This document shows positions 22,840-34,340 of a stretch of DNA of 64,000 nucleotides, piece after piece (positions within the stretch are counted from its first letter, which is position 1; the number at the start of each line of letters is the position of its first letter). Source of the stretch: Ectocarpus siliculosus (taxonomy: Eukaryota; Sar; Phaeophyceae; Ectocarpales; Ectocarpaceae); the NCBI GenBank assembly GCA_000310025.1, contig FN649742.1:82027-146026 (forward strand), in the 5' to 3' direction. A program made the translations under genes and the position numbers. The notes beneath the pieces were generated by a model. That model ran no database searches. It saw only the letters and a program-made list of their open reading frames with translations, and was not told the DNA's origin.

Positions 22840-25800
22840 CTAGCCAAAGTAGTCGTTGCCCCCTCCTTTGCCCTCACTCTGGAAGACGATGGTGCTATCC
22901 TTCAGGTTCATCTTGTAGTAGTTGTAATACAACAAGTAGTCCTGGCATCCGGAAGAAGGCCGTACAGGGGGAATGGAGGCGGCGGTTCAACTACATCAGT
23001 CGGCAACCACTGGCAGCACACCCGAGGGGCAGCGGGCACCGAAAGCTACACCTTCAAGGGGGGGGGGGGGCAGGGGGGGGATGCACTCCACCCAACAGGG
23101 CCGGGACGAGAGATGCCAAAGTGTGGCAGCAGTACTACCGTAGGTTGCGTAAGATATCACATCCCCAGGACCGATTTTCAAAGCTCGATTAAGATCACTC
23201 CACGACCAAGAGGATGCCGAAGGCAAACGATACGTGTTCGGAAAGCTCTCGACGGGATGGTTCCAACTCCGCGATGTTCGGCACTGTCACTTCCTTCCTT
23301 TCCGAGTACTAGCTTAGAGGAGTGATATCATACGCAACCTACGGTGTTCCGAATGAAACACTTCCCGCCCAAAGGTAAGCCGAATTTGGCATCCGTCCGG
23401 GCTGCTATGCATGCACCTGCGCGGGGTTTGAAAGTGCCGCAGAGAGAAATGAACGCCACTTCCAAATCTCACCTCCAGCAGCTTTTCCCAGCTCGTGGCG
23501 GCCGACAAATAGGCGTTCACCTCGTGGTGAACGAGCATCTCGCGGTGCAACCGATACCAGCCCTGTCAAATCACAAGGGGCCGGGAACGGTTCAACGTCG
23601 TGTCAGAAGCAGTAAAGCATGATACAGGACCCGCGCGACTCCAAAATGAACGCAACACAGACAGCGGCGAGCAAAACTCGTCGGGCTTGCCAAGCGAGCG
23701 GGATATGACAAGAGGTGCCCATTTCTTCCGAGTAACAACCGGGGTTGTAAGGGTGCAGGAGCAGTCGTGGAATTCGTGCCGTACGTACCTCTTGGTTCTC
23801 AGGAAGAACGTCTTTCGTGCTGAAGAGGGACCGCAGCGTCTGTGCACGCTTGTCCAGCTGCGTGTTGATATCGGCAGTTTCCGATACCACAGAGGACAAC
23901 CCGGCGCTCAAGTAATCCTGAACAGGCCGATCGGAACAACCACGTCGGGCAAGTGTGAGCGGCGCAAATGTCGTGCGGGGGGAGTTCAAAGGAAGCGCTA
24001 CATGTCCTCGCAGATGTTGTATTCGCTAGTGGGGTTCACAGCACCGCAACCAGACACAACCACCCGTAGCTACTTTACTGGGCGAGCGCCACAGTGTTTC
24101 GCACTTGGAAACGAGGGCGCGTCTCGGAGGGAGCGTTCCAGCCACGTTCGAGATGAAACACAAGTACCTGGCTCTCTGTCTGTTCCACGTACCCCACTTT
24201 TAGAGGATAAATAAAGACAGAATCGTCACCTGGAAGTGCTGGATCTTGATGCGGTGTGCTTCTGCGAATGCTTGCTCGTTTGCTGCAGATATAGAGGTAA
24301 ATGAGAGAAGCGGGGGACGACGACCGACGGAGCGGGCGGGGAGGGTTGTCGAGGCTTGGTTGCGTTTCGCAATCAATATCCCGATTCGGTTGGCGCACTT
24401 AGACAATACCATCTCAAGAACTCCAACACTTTTCGGAGAAATCGAGATAGATTGTTAAATCTGCTCAAAAGTTATGGCACTTTGGGCCCATCCCGAGGGG
24501 ATTTCGTTCGTTTCTACCTTTGCCGATTTTCCGGGGGCTCGGCGTCGGTCGCACAGCCGACACGTTTAATCGCCCTTTGACTAAGCCTAACGTTGATGGA
24601 CGGAACAGGTGCTGTCAAGTTATGACTCCTATTGCAGAAGTACCGTTGATCTTGGTCTCGCGCGATACCACATCATGAATGAACGGTAACGTTACAGCGT
24701 AGCAACGAACGCGTTGTACTCGCATCGGCACACTGACGTCATGCACACCTGGTAAACACAAGTCGCACCAGTTCACCAGCAGCTCCAGGGTCTCCCTCGC
24801 CTCTGTAGCATGCGGTACAACCGCCACGCGGGAGACAGACCACGGTCAAGCAGTGTGACTTTGCGAGTGTTAGAAACACAAAACTCAATATGCATACGTG
24901 CAAGGACACCTTTAGCGTAGGGTACTGAACACCCACCGAAAAGGCAAGAGGGCATGAGCGACTGTAGGAAAGAGTGCTGGACCCACCAGCACCAAAGCAT
25001 GGTATCTTACTCGGTTGGGCATGAAGGTGAAGCGTTTCCAGACAAGACCCGGCGATATTCTTCATGTAGTTTGCCTCAATAAACAACTTCATATCGCCGG
25101 AGGTGGTTTTTGCGAGCAAGTGCGACGCTGTAGTGTGTACCCTCCATTGTGTGCTCTCTTTTACCATCTCTCTTTCTCTCTCTGTCTCTCTCTATCTCCT
25201 CTTATCATTGCCTATTCTGCTTTCTTCTCTTCCTCTCTCTCGATTGCAACGGCATAAACAATGCTGACTTACCGTCCAGCACAGACAGAAGGTCCTGGCT
25301 GACGCTATAGACCTCCTTGACCTGGAAACAATTCGCCTTCGTCACGGCCTTGTCGAAGTACTCGAACACCTGATGATCGACAGGATGCGTTCACGCCGCC
25401 CCATGCTGAGAGAAGTTTTGCCAAAGGCAACCAAAACAGACATGGTTGACAGGTACCGCTTCACACGTACGCATGCAGGGCACGCGGAACGACACACGTC
25501 AGGTTTGGGTAAAACCACCACAAATCGTTGCCGTTCCTCCAGACAGGTAGTCACTTTGGTCGAATCCTCCAAGTGCTGCAGACGTCGACTATAGTATATA
25601 TGGATGGTCAGATACAAAACGTGAACATTGTAATAACTTGGCGTCTCACAGGACTCGCATGTCTACTGCTGTCCATAAAACTACATTAGTCTGGTTGTGT
25701 TTGGCGCAAAACGATCGTGAGCTAGCCGACCCCACCTTGTTTCTTCTGTCCTTGGCAAGGCTGTCACTGGCGAACAGCGTGAGCACCCTCTCAAAATCTT

Positions 25801-27090
25801 TCTTTCGCCTCTCCCGCTGCGCTGGCATTTGCTTCATCATGTCATGAATGTTGGCCTCGTACACCTTCGACCAGCACGCACGGTACAACAGCAGGGATCC
25901 AGCGAGAACAGCAGCAGGCGCAAGCGGGGGACGGCAACCCCTTCGTGAGGAGGTACGGTGTGGCGTGCGCGATCACGTGCATCGTGTCCTGCCGTTGCGT
26001 AGTCGAAGTTCGCTTGGCGGGGGCAGCAAGTCGGTGGTTGCAGCAGTAGGCGGGCTACCGCAACAGCAGTAGTTGCACACCGGTGTTGGCACACCGCTCA
26101 CCGACTCAGCAGTGGTCGACAGATCAATTTCTCCCGCCTACACCCTCATGTACAATTCTTGGGTTGATGACCACAACCGGTCGTGCCCACTCGTGCCCAC
26201 TCACTCCCGGACTCTTCGTACATGTAATGGCCCCGGCTTCGGACCCTGTGTTTCGACGCTTCTCTTTGATTTGTACCCTATTTTGGCCACTTTCCTCGGG
26301 AATGCAGCGCCTTTGGGTACAAGCCGCACGCCTCTAGTCGGTCGGCACTAACTAACATAGGCAACCCGTGATCCTATTCCTTAACTGAAGCAGGCACTGA
26401 CGCTTGGATGTGTCGGATATGGGAACGTGCTCCTAGGGTGGTTGTGTGTAAGCAGAGTCTTACAGCAGTTACAGCAGTAGTAGGATGTGCCGAATGCCGT
26501 GGGTGGGTGACCTCTACACCTAATCACCCCCTGGGTTGCAATCACCTATTCGGCCACTCCTGAAAAACCAGGAGCAATTATGTAATTACGAGGGGATGAG
26601 CTCTGCTGTTGACACTACATCCTACTGATGCCGCTCACAACGAGCCGAACAATGTCACACCGAGGAGCGCTCGTGCTGCAGTGGCGATCAGCCGTTGTGC
26701 AGTGTTGTGCACCCAGGGGCGGAGCGTTTGTTCGAGATCAGAAGGATGTTGTGACTACAGAGTTTGCAGATATGCTACACTGCTGTACCGCTGTCATTTT
26801 CCAAACATCGGACAAGCGGTCCCCTACCTAGAAAGAAGGAGACTCGCTGGAAACAAAGACATATCGGGTGTTCAGCTAGCTCACTACCGTTGAGCATTAG
26901 AGCGTACGCAATTGCTAGAGGCTTCGATGAGCTTGTCATATCCGCCATACTTGTTGAATCCCACCTTCAGATCTGATTCTTGCGTTAAAAGCCGCTTCAA
27001 CCTCTTCTGTGAGCCCGGTCCATCTTCCAGCAGGGCATTATCCACGTCCTTTCGCTTGCCCGAGATGGGAGATTGGCTTCCGTCCATCAT
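22840..27090 (-). CDS. Unidentified 298-residue helical protein, nine exons
   Basis: I do not recognise this protein. Nine exons fit with GT-AG boundaries and agreeing phases: 27090-26965, 25864-25736, 25369-25273, 25127-25011, 24802-24749, 24282-24230, 23917-23790 (or 23789), 23562-23473 and 22941-22840. The N-terminus (MMDGSQSPISGKRKDVD, then GSQKRLKRLL) has two basic clusters that could be a nuclear localisation signal. The rest is charged and probably alpha-helical (DMMKQMPAQRERRKKDFERV; VFEYFDKAVTKANCF; MKLFIEANYMKNIAG; ETADINTQLDKRAQTLRSLF), ending in a tyrosine-rich segment (DYLLYYNYYKMNL) and G-N-D-Y-F-G. No membrane segment or zinc motif is seen. The link between exon 1 and exon 2 spans a 1.1-kb intron and is the weakest join. 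The MULE inserted 156 bp upstream of the start. An adaptor or coiled-coil role is possible but unsupported. Confidence 0.7.
25150..25245. repeat. CT-rich microsatellite in an intron
   Basis: An imperfect (CT)n tract with TCTCT and CTCTGT variants occupies most of the short intron between exons 3 and 4 of the 298-residue gene. It lies just upstream of the exon-4 acceptor in the minus-strand sense, where it reads as GA-rich. Confidence 0.7.
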
Positions 27091-27236
27091 GCAGCTGAAG
27101 CAGCTTCTGTTTGTGTTGTGTGTGAGGTGCTCCGCACTCTCATAGCAGTTAGCGGGGGCTCCGTGACACGGAAGTGTAGCCCGTGCGGTACGCCTCTGTT
27201 CCGCGTATTTCCACATTTTTTCCCGCGTGTGTGTGT

Positions 27237-27245
27237 GTGGTTTGT
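27237..27245. repeat. MULE target-site duplication, left copy
   Basis: The nine bases GTGGTTTGT directly abut the left terminal inverted repeat and are repeated exactly at 33301-33309. Nine-base duplications are the hallmark of Mutator-superfamily insertion. Confidence 0.9.
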
Positions 27246-27366
27246 GGGCGCGAATATTTGCAATCCATGGATTATAAAAGAGAACCACAGTCCAAACATC
27301 CGGACGGATCGAAACCCCGGGAAACCGCCCGGAGTGTCCCCGAAGAGGTTCTCCTCTCTCCCTCTC
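27246..27366 (+). repeat. MULE terminal inverted repeat, left
   Basis: It begins GGGCGCGAATATTTGC and reads inward to the CT-rich block after GAAGAGGTT. It matches the reverse complement of 33183-33300 with about four substitutions over the first 105 bases, then diverges slightly in the CT tract. Confidence 0.93.
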
Positions 27367-28279
27367 AAATTCAATATTATCTCGGAGCCTGGATCTAACG
27401 CCCGTTGTCTTCGGAAGCAGAGCTCTCGTCTGCAGCAACAGCCTCAACAGTCCATACTGCCATACTGGCACATATTTCACGCCAAGGCCACCCTTCGCAC
27501 CCGGGATGCCCAGGAGACGCTAGGCCTCAGAGGAACAGGAGGACACGACGACACACAACGCCCCGTACTTAGAGGAGTGCTCGTCTCTCTCTGTGTGTGT
27601 GTCTATCCGCGTGTGGTGCTGCTGTTGTTGTGCGTTTCTGCTGCTGCAAGCAATTGTTGCTGTAGATTTTGTGAACTACATACAGCAGTATTCTTTTTTT
27701 GGTAGATATAACCTGCTGCACGGTGCTGCCGTGATGGATGTCAGTCATCATGGGGCCGTCAAAATCTGTAGGCATCGTTTAGTTCGCACACCGCAGGCCC
27801 GCTCAACAAACTCGAGACGCGGCTCACACGGTTTTCTTCGCAGAGCACACAGGTCGACAAGCACAGATAGACGCAGAAAAAAACAAAACAGAACAATCAA
27901 TATCCAACAGCGATTTGATGATAGACTGACCCCCACCAAAAAAATGAAAGGACCTGGATATGACCCCAACACGGCAAAAAAGGGGGCGGAAGAAAGAAAA
28001 GAAAAGGAAATGGAACAAAAGAAATAAAAACAGGACAGGAACCAGATGGCCCCATCGAACGCTACACCGCAACAACCAAATAGACATACAAACACAAAAT
28101 CGACAACATCACAGACGGCGATCGGCGCAAAAACGCCGAAGCGAAAAATAAACAACACACCGAGCCTTGACCTGCCGCCGGGGGGGGACAAAACATCGTT
28201 CAGGCATATGCCCCGGTGACGTCGTAAACCTAGGGCCGCGTACCGCTACTCACGTACCCCAAAGTATGCAACACCGAAA

Positions 28280-31200
28280 CTAGAGTTGGGACCCCGAAGT
28301 CGCGGCTCTCTTGCTACCCCCTCTTGTGTATCTTTCTGCAGCGCCAGGTCGTCTTTTATTACTTGTCCTAGCGGGCAGGCGAACAGTTCCAGGGTTGGCC
28401 ATGAAGAGAGCCGCCCCCCGCCCTCCCGTCGTTGTAGTTCCTACCCCGCCTGCTTGCACATTGACCATCGTCAGAAATTGGTCCACGAGGGCTACGGCGA
28501 CTGTCGGTGAAAAGCGATCAGACAAAATACTCGCGGCTTGCCCGAGCTTCTTCGTTACGTCGGCGTACAACACTTGTCTATCCTGGTCCGTGGGCCCCTT
28601 CTCCTTCAAGTCCAACAGGACCGTCTGCACCGTCTGGCTGCTCCCAACGAAAGACTTCCATCTCCCGCTGCATCCCCCCACCCCCTCTCCCTCTCCCTCT
28701 CCCGCCGCCCCGTCCACTTCTCTCGCAGCGTGGCGGTTGGATACCACCCACCGAGGGTTGTAAAAAGACGGCCAGTCCTGCTGCGGTGTTCCCCTCGCCT
28801 TTTCCGTCAGCCAGTGCTCGTGCAGGAGGCCTACGTGGAATCTGAATCGGGGGCTGTACATCATCGCCGCCCACACATGGCGACAAAATAGCCTGAGAGT
28901 TTGGAGTGTGCGGCACTGGCAGAGATGGCTACCGTCGGAAAAGAGCAAGACGAGGTAGTCGAAGGCCTTGTCATCACGCTGCTCGTGAATCCCGAAGACG
29001 TAAATGGCGTCGCAAAGCTTGTCCTCGATGTACTCGAACGTGCGCCCCGAAGCTGCCGCGCGTTCTGGTCCATCCACCTCCCCACCACCCATCTGGCAAA
29101 ACGTGATGGCCGCGGTCATCTCTTGCTCCATGAACCGCCGCGGCCAGCCCGCGATGGAGAACTCGCAGGACTCGAGCACACTCTTGAAAAGCGGTCGCTG
29201 GTGGAGCCGCCATCCGATTAGGCGGCAGATGGTCGATTGCGTCACGCAGCATGGCGGCATCCTTCTGGGAACAGATGATGCCCGAAAAGTACTTCGCCAC
29301 GTCCAAAAGCGAGGAGCGCGAGTTGCACCTATCCCTGATGAGGGCGTTTTGGCCTGTTGTGTGTGCGGCGGACAAACACGCAAGAAGCGACACACAAACC
29401 AAACCGTAGGTTAGTGATTGGTGTCATCAGACATCGTTGAAGTCGCAGTACGCCAAACGACTGAAAGAGAAGCCTATGACTTGACGCCACCCATCGCCAC
29501 AGATGTATGTACACGTGAGCCGGACGATCGCAGTGCACCGACCAAGTACATCAATCCCGAACAACAGGGGCCGGACAACAGCCACATGTTTCGAAGAGGT
29601 CGTAAACATTAGCGTCATGTAGGGAGTTGTTTACTGGTCATCCACTGACGGCGTACGATAAATTCGTCCAGAAGCACTCACCAATGGCATAGTAAATAGG
29701 GGGCAAGGAAGATAGCCGCCCCCAACCCCTACAGACGTAGAAAAAACTCCCAAAAACAACGACAACGCTATATGCGCTGTCGTTCTCGAACAAAACGCTC
29801 ATGATGGCAGATGACGCATACACGCACCTTCAACTCTTGATGTCGTCCACGAACCCACGGAGAACACCAGGGGCGACACATATTCCGCCCACCGTGCACG
29901 GTCGTCATATACTACTTGCATGTACTTCTCCGCCTTCGGGTACTTTTCGATGAGGGCGTTGAACTTCCGTTCGAACTTCGCCAATGACAGCTGCTGACGC
30001 ACACACCTGAACTCGTCCATGAAAGGCTGCGGAAAACACAAACGACGTGGGCCGGGTGGGTGTTGCGTGAGTTGGGGCCTTTGCGATATGGGCTACCGGT
30101 CTGTACGATTGACTGCCACCAACAACCCCGTACACTTCGTTAGCGCTAAGGCGAGACGAGGAGAGGGTTGAAAAAACTCAGCGACATACCATTGGTGCTT
30201 ACAACCTGCTGCTGCTGCTGCTGCTTTTTCTGTGTGCACTGGACGTCGTGAGGTATGTTTCCGTCGAAGCCGAGGTCGTCTCCGCATCACGGTCTACGCA
30301 GAGACGCTGGATATCACTCTTCCAAGTAGGCGACACTGATCCATGACAACGCACCAACTCGCACAGGGGATACAAGCGGGAGTGGGGGAGGGGGGCTAGA
30401 GTGGGCAGCGTACGTCGCGCGACCAGGACAATACGAGAGGCCAGACTAACCACGCCAACACACACAGTAGAGCGCACCTTCATGTACCCACCAAGGACTT
30501 TTAGCGAGGGCCTTGATAACGTTCTGGTTGAGGTGCCATAAATTGCGCCTCGCCAGCGCGTCCGGGAACACCTCTCGCACCGCCGCCGTCATCGCCGCGT
30601 CCGCGTCCTGGATGAAGGTATCCGGCTGCTTCCCGCGAGACTCCAACGCACTCTTCAACATCCACAGGAAAGTGTCCGTTGTGGTGTCGGCCGTTATGCT
30701 TTGGCCGACGATCCGCGTCCGATACTCCGAATCGACGACAGCGAGCACACCGAGAGGCATACGGTATCTGTTCTTGACAGCGGTGTCGTCGTAGAGCGCA
30801 ACGTGACCGTACCGATTCCAAAGCGCCACCTGCGTATTCGGAGCATGACGTCGAAGGGGATCGAGAGCACTTAATTGTGGGTGTGACGTGTGTTGGACGC
30901 GTCACAACGCACCCCCACCCTTGCCTACGGCGTGCTTTCGGTCAGACGTCCTACATTTGCGGACGGCGAAGCGGTACGTGCGAGATGCTAAAATGAAAGC
31001 AAACCTTCCGGCTGGGGAATATTCGTATGGGGCACAACGACCGGCGACCTACCTGCTCTCTCGTTTGCCACCAGATGTGCGTCAGGCGGCCGCTGTCATC
31101 CATCTTGATCTCGCACACTCCGCCGTCGGCCGTCGCGGCCATGACCTGAAATTGCAACATGTTAAGCGCCCGGAAACATCGAGGGCATCAGCGCAAAACC

Positions 31201-31545
31201 ACGACGACGGCACGGCACACATTTTTTACCTCCAACATTTCTTGGTTTGGTGTCATGGGGCATATATTCTCCCGGTTGTCACCTGCGATCGTATGTGTCT
31301 TGTCGCCCGGATACCGCCTTGAGCAAAACCCAACATCCCACACACAAACAAGAGAGGCAACAGTCTCAACGGACACATGGACACACCTCTTCGTACGCAT
31401 CGGCAGCATCTCTCGGCTTCTCCGCCCCGTGGCACAATGGCAGCTGCGTTCTGCACCGCGCGCTTGTTGATGTCGATGTCGCTGTCCTCGTGCAACGCCT
31501 TCATTGCTTTCGTCACCTCTTTTGGCTTCATCCCATGACCTGCGC
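28280..31545 (-). CDS. MULE transposase with SWIM zinc finger (FAR1-type architecture)
   Basis: The exons seen are about 31545-31400 (GMKPKEVTKAMKAL, DNA-binding-region-like), 31145-31053 (GGVCEIKMDDSGRLTHIWW), 30829-30488, 30026-29828 and 29353 to about 28280. The 30829 exon is the MULE catalytic core: YGHVALYDDTAVKNRYRMP, then QDADAAMTAAVREVFPDA and NLWHLNQNV. The next carries the FVSPLVFS/WTTSRVEG-type motif typical of MULE and FAR1 proteins (seen as PLVFSVGSWTTSRVEG). The last holds NSRSSLLDVAKYF and a SWIM finger, C-Q-C ... C-R-H at about 28885-28850. Between about 29240 and 29200 the reading frame shifts by one base within a single open stretch, so there is either a small indel or an unseen short intron. 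The true start is unresolved; Gln-rich ORFs at 32036-32220 and 32453-32600 may be earlier exons. Confidence 0.8.
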
Positions 31546-31744
31546 CGTATGGGAGAGCCGGGAGCACAAAAATAAGTGGCGTGTCACAGACAAACAGGGT
31601 AACAATGTGGAGGCGACAGCAGTACCACGCTTCAAGGGCCGTTCGTCATGCGGCATCATGACTACCAACCATGACAAACCGTGGGATACGACGGGAGCCA
31701 CTGTAGACCTACTCCAACGAGTTCAATCTTCCTTGCCCCATATT

Positions 31745-32590
31745 TGATTCACAAGACAAGACAAATGAAACGTTTCGCCGTCCACCGCTGAGTACACGAA
31801 AACAGCGAACCGAACGTGCACGCGTTGAAAGGCACGAGGTGCAGCACAGCAGGGACAATCAATTGGCGTGCTACACCCACGAAAACAATGGCAGGGCCTC
31901 TACAGGGAGCCTTGATGTGGACCGGGGGAATGCCAGATACCGGTGCTCTTTTCATGGGGCCAAGGGGAACAGCAGCAGCAACATCAAGTAAAGCACACAA
32001 AAAAACATTGTGGGTGTCACGCCGAACGGCACGTGTCAAGCACCAACCCGTCTCGCCTGCGTTTCCGGCGGGGGGCTGGTGGTCAATGTCTGCTGCTGTT
32101 GTTGCTGTACGGGGTGGGCTTGTACAGGGTAGCCCGCAAAACCTCCGGCGGCCCCAGCATCGGGAGCACCCACAGGGGCCGGAGTTCCCAACGGCAGACC
32201 AGTGCGAGGTGAAAGCATGGCCTGCAACCGCACGCGAAACCCACCACGCGGCGGAATGGAAGGACACCATGTCAACGTTTGATCACAAGACAAGACAAAT
32301 GAAACGTTTCGCCGTCCACCGCTGAGTACACGAAAACAGCGAACCGTACGTGCACGCGTTGAAAGGCACGAGGTACAGCACAGCAGCGACAATCCACTGG
32401 CGTGCTACACCCACGGAACAAACATTGCCGGTGTCACGTCGAACCGCACTTGTCAAACATCAACCCGTCTCGCCTGCGTTTCCGGCGGAGGGCTGGTGGT
32501 CAATATCTGCTGCTGTTGTTGCTGTACGGGGTGGGCTTGTACAGGGTAGCCCGCAAAGGCTCCCGCAGCGCCAGCATGACGAGCACCGTA
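31745..32590. repeat. Internal tandem duplication near the MULE right end
   Basis: Copy 1 is about 31745-32175 and copy 2 about 32279-32590. Both start with a GATYACAAGACAAGAC-like block, run through GTTTCGCCGTCCACCGCTGA, and later share CAACCCGTCTCGCCTGCG and the CTGCTGTTGTTGCTGTACGG block. Copy 1 has about 120 extra bases in the middle. On the minus strand each copy encodes a similar Gly/Ala/Pro/Gln peptide (AGYPVQAHPVQQQQQQ), so a possible coding exon has been duplicated. Confidence 0.8.
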
Positions 32591-33182
32591 AGAGGCCGAC
32601 AGAGCAGCACTGGATGGAAGCATTCCTAGCAATGACACTACCGCACGGCAGGCCACGGGTCCCACGACGCGAACATGGAGGGTAGACACATGAAGTTAAG
32701 GGGTTGGGCAAGTGCGTGCACAATGCCTGCACCTCTACCAGCCCAGCACTGCTGTAGCACCACCATACAGCCGAGCAGCCAGAAGAAAAGACTCCGGACT
32801 ATACGGCAAGGACAACAGGCAGGGCCTGGCCTGGCCTGACCACACCAGTGCAGGCACATGATCACCAACGTACGTACGACGGCAACAACAGGTACAGAGC
32901 AGCATCGACACGTGGGACAGCATGAGGGAGGCTGCAACACAGGAGACAGACCAACACACACATGGCGCTGGTGCGGGTGCGGCCGTTGCTATTTTATTTC
33001 CAAAAAAAACATCACAGAGAGGGTGAGGGTGAGGCACAGACACAGAGGATGCACGGACGCCTGTCGGGACGGGATCTCACCAGTTATCGTTGTGTGTTGT
33101 CTCCTCGTCTTCCCCCAGCGTGCGGGTGCGTGTCGCCGCCTTCAGACGGCTCTCCGCCGCCGTGATTATCGCTGCTTTTATA

Positions 33183-33300
33183 GGAGAGGGAGAAGAACCT
33201 CTTCGGGGACACTCCGGGCGGTTTCCCGGGGTTTCGATCCATATGGATGTTTGGACTGTGGTTCTCTTCTATAATCCATGGATTGCAAATATTCGCGCCC
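33183..33300 (-). repeat. MULE terminal inverted repeat, right
   Basis: Read from the outer end at 33300 inward on the minus strand it begins GGGCGCGAATATTTGC and matches the left terminal repeat. The main differences are a three-substitution cluster after AACATCC and small changes in the inner CT tract. Confidence 0.93.
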
Positions 33301-33309
33301 GTGGTTTGT
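33301..33309. repeat. MULE target-site duplication, right copy
   Basis: GTGGTTTGT, identical to 27237-27245, directly abuts the right terminal inverted repeat. Confidence 0.9.
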
Positions 33310-34340
33310 GGTTCGTGGTTATTCGTTTCGTTTGCCTCTTCCACCGCCGCATTGTTGTAGTCCACAGAGAAGTGAGGACAGCAATAGTAACAGTTGCAGC
33401 AGTGATCCAGAGGAGTATCAGCGCTCTTTAGGCTGCCAGAAGAAAATGGTTCGAGTTCCACGTGTGCGTCCGCTATACTCAAGTCAAGATGAAAAAATTA
33501 TCTTGAAAAATCTGAACATGAACACGGATAGCGGGGGGGGGGGGGGGGGGGCTCTCTGGTTTTCCTTTCACCCGGCGAGGCATTATCTCTCTCGATATAC
33601 GACACTTTTGCTACCTCTGCAAATGATACTCTACTGGCGTACTGTTGCAGAACCCTACTTTCTATTTTTCCGGAAGAAAATCCGCGCACAAACGAGTAGT
33701 AGGTAGAAGCCTCACAGCCTTTACGCTTTATACACAAGCAATTGGCATCCAAGCCGAATCAAATTAAATGTGGTTCGCCAACAACGCATACAGATTCGAC
33801 AGAAAATGGACGCGATTGTGTTTGATACCACTACGTTTATTTCTGATCAACCTCGGTTGCTGGCAAACAAACGTGAGATCCAGCAACCTACAGACAACTT
33901 CGGCACATCCACTCCACGCCGCCTAGGAGGTAAAGTCCTTTTTGGTATCATGTTGACAATAAAAACCACCACTTCGATGTATAAATGATACACACAGCTG
34001 GAAAACCTCGCAATAAAAGCGCACTCTTTTGCTGTTCCAATACAAAATACCGTCGTTCGTAAGCTCTCTGGACTAGCTTGTGCCCGCACCTTGTTTCACA
34101 GGCAAGGTGAACCGCTGGCGGCAGCTCAAATACAAAGAACACCCCCCCCACACACACAAAGATGCCTCAAGGCGACGTCATAACATCACGTCCAACGGCT
34201 GCAAAGTACAGGTTTCAATATCGGCATCTATCTTGCCAAGGTCTCCCGCCTCTTCCCTTTCCCATGTAGACACTGCCCTTGACAAATCAAATCCATAAAA
34301 ATTGTCAGCCCTCTTAAATACAAGTCAGACAGGGGACCAA
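33310..34340. other. Intergenic region, 3' flank of the RSH gene
   Basis: No coding exon is recognised. It contains a G run near 33534-33550 and AT-richer sequence at 33720-34060 that may include the RSH 3' UTR. Confidence 0.4.

Larger units (their letters stand above)
27246..33300 (-). mobile_element. Mutator-like DNA transposon (MULE), complete ends
   Basis: This 6,055-bp element is bounded by about 120-bp terminal inverted repeats and flanked by a perfect 9-bp duplication. It carries a multi-exon MULE transposase gene on the minus strand and an internal tandem duplication near its right end. The near-identical termini and perfect target duplication indicate a recent insertion. It lies between the RSH gene (stop at 34341) and the 298-residue gene (start at 27090). 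Removing it leaves about 1.2 kb of intergenic sequence. Whether it is mobile today is unclear, because the transposase reading frame appears to change phase near its 3' end. Confidence 0.93.

Noticed and set aside
26884-27480. 198-codon minus-strand ORF
   Set aside because: It runs from the MULE terminal repeat through exon 1 of the 298-residue gene and past a good donor at 26964. Only the part 27090-26965 is supported as coding.
28286-29414. Several plus-strand ORFs of 100-150 codons
   Set aside because: They are antisense shadows of the MULE transposase C-terminal exon, which carries the SWIM finger on the minus strand.
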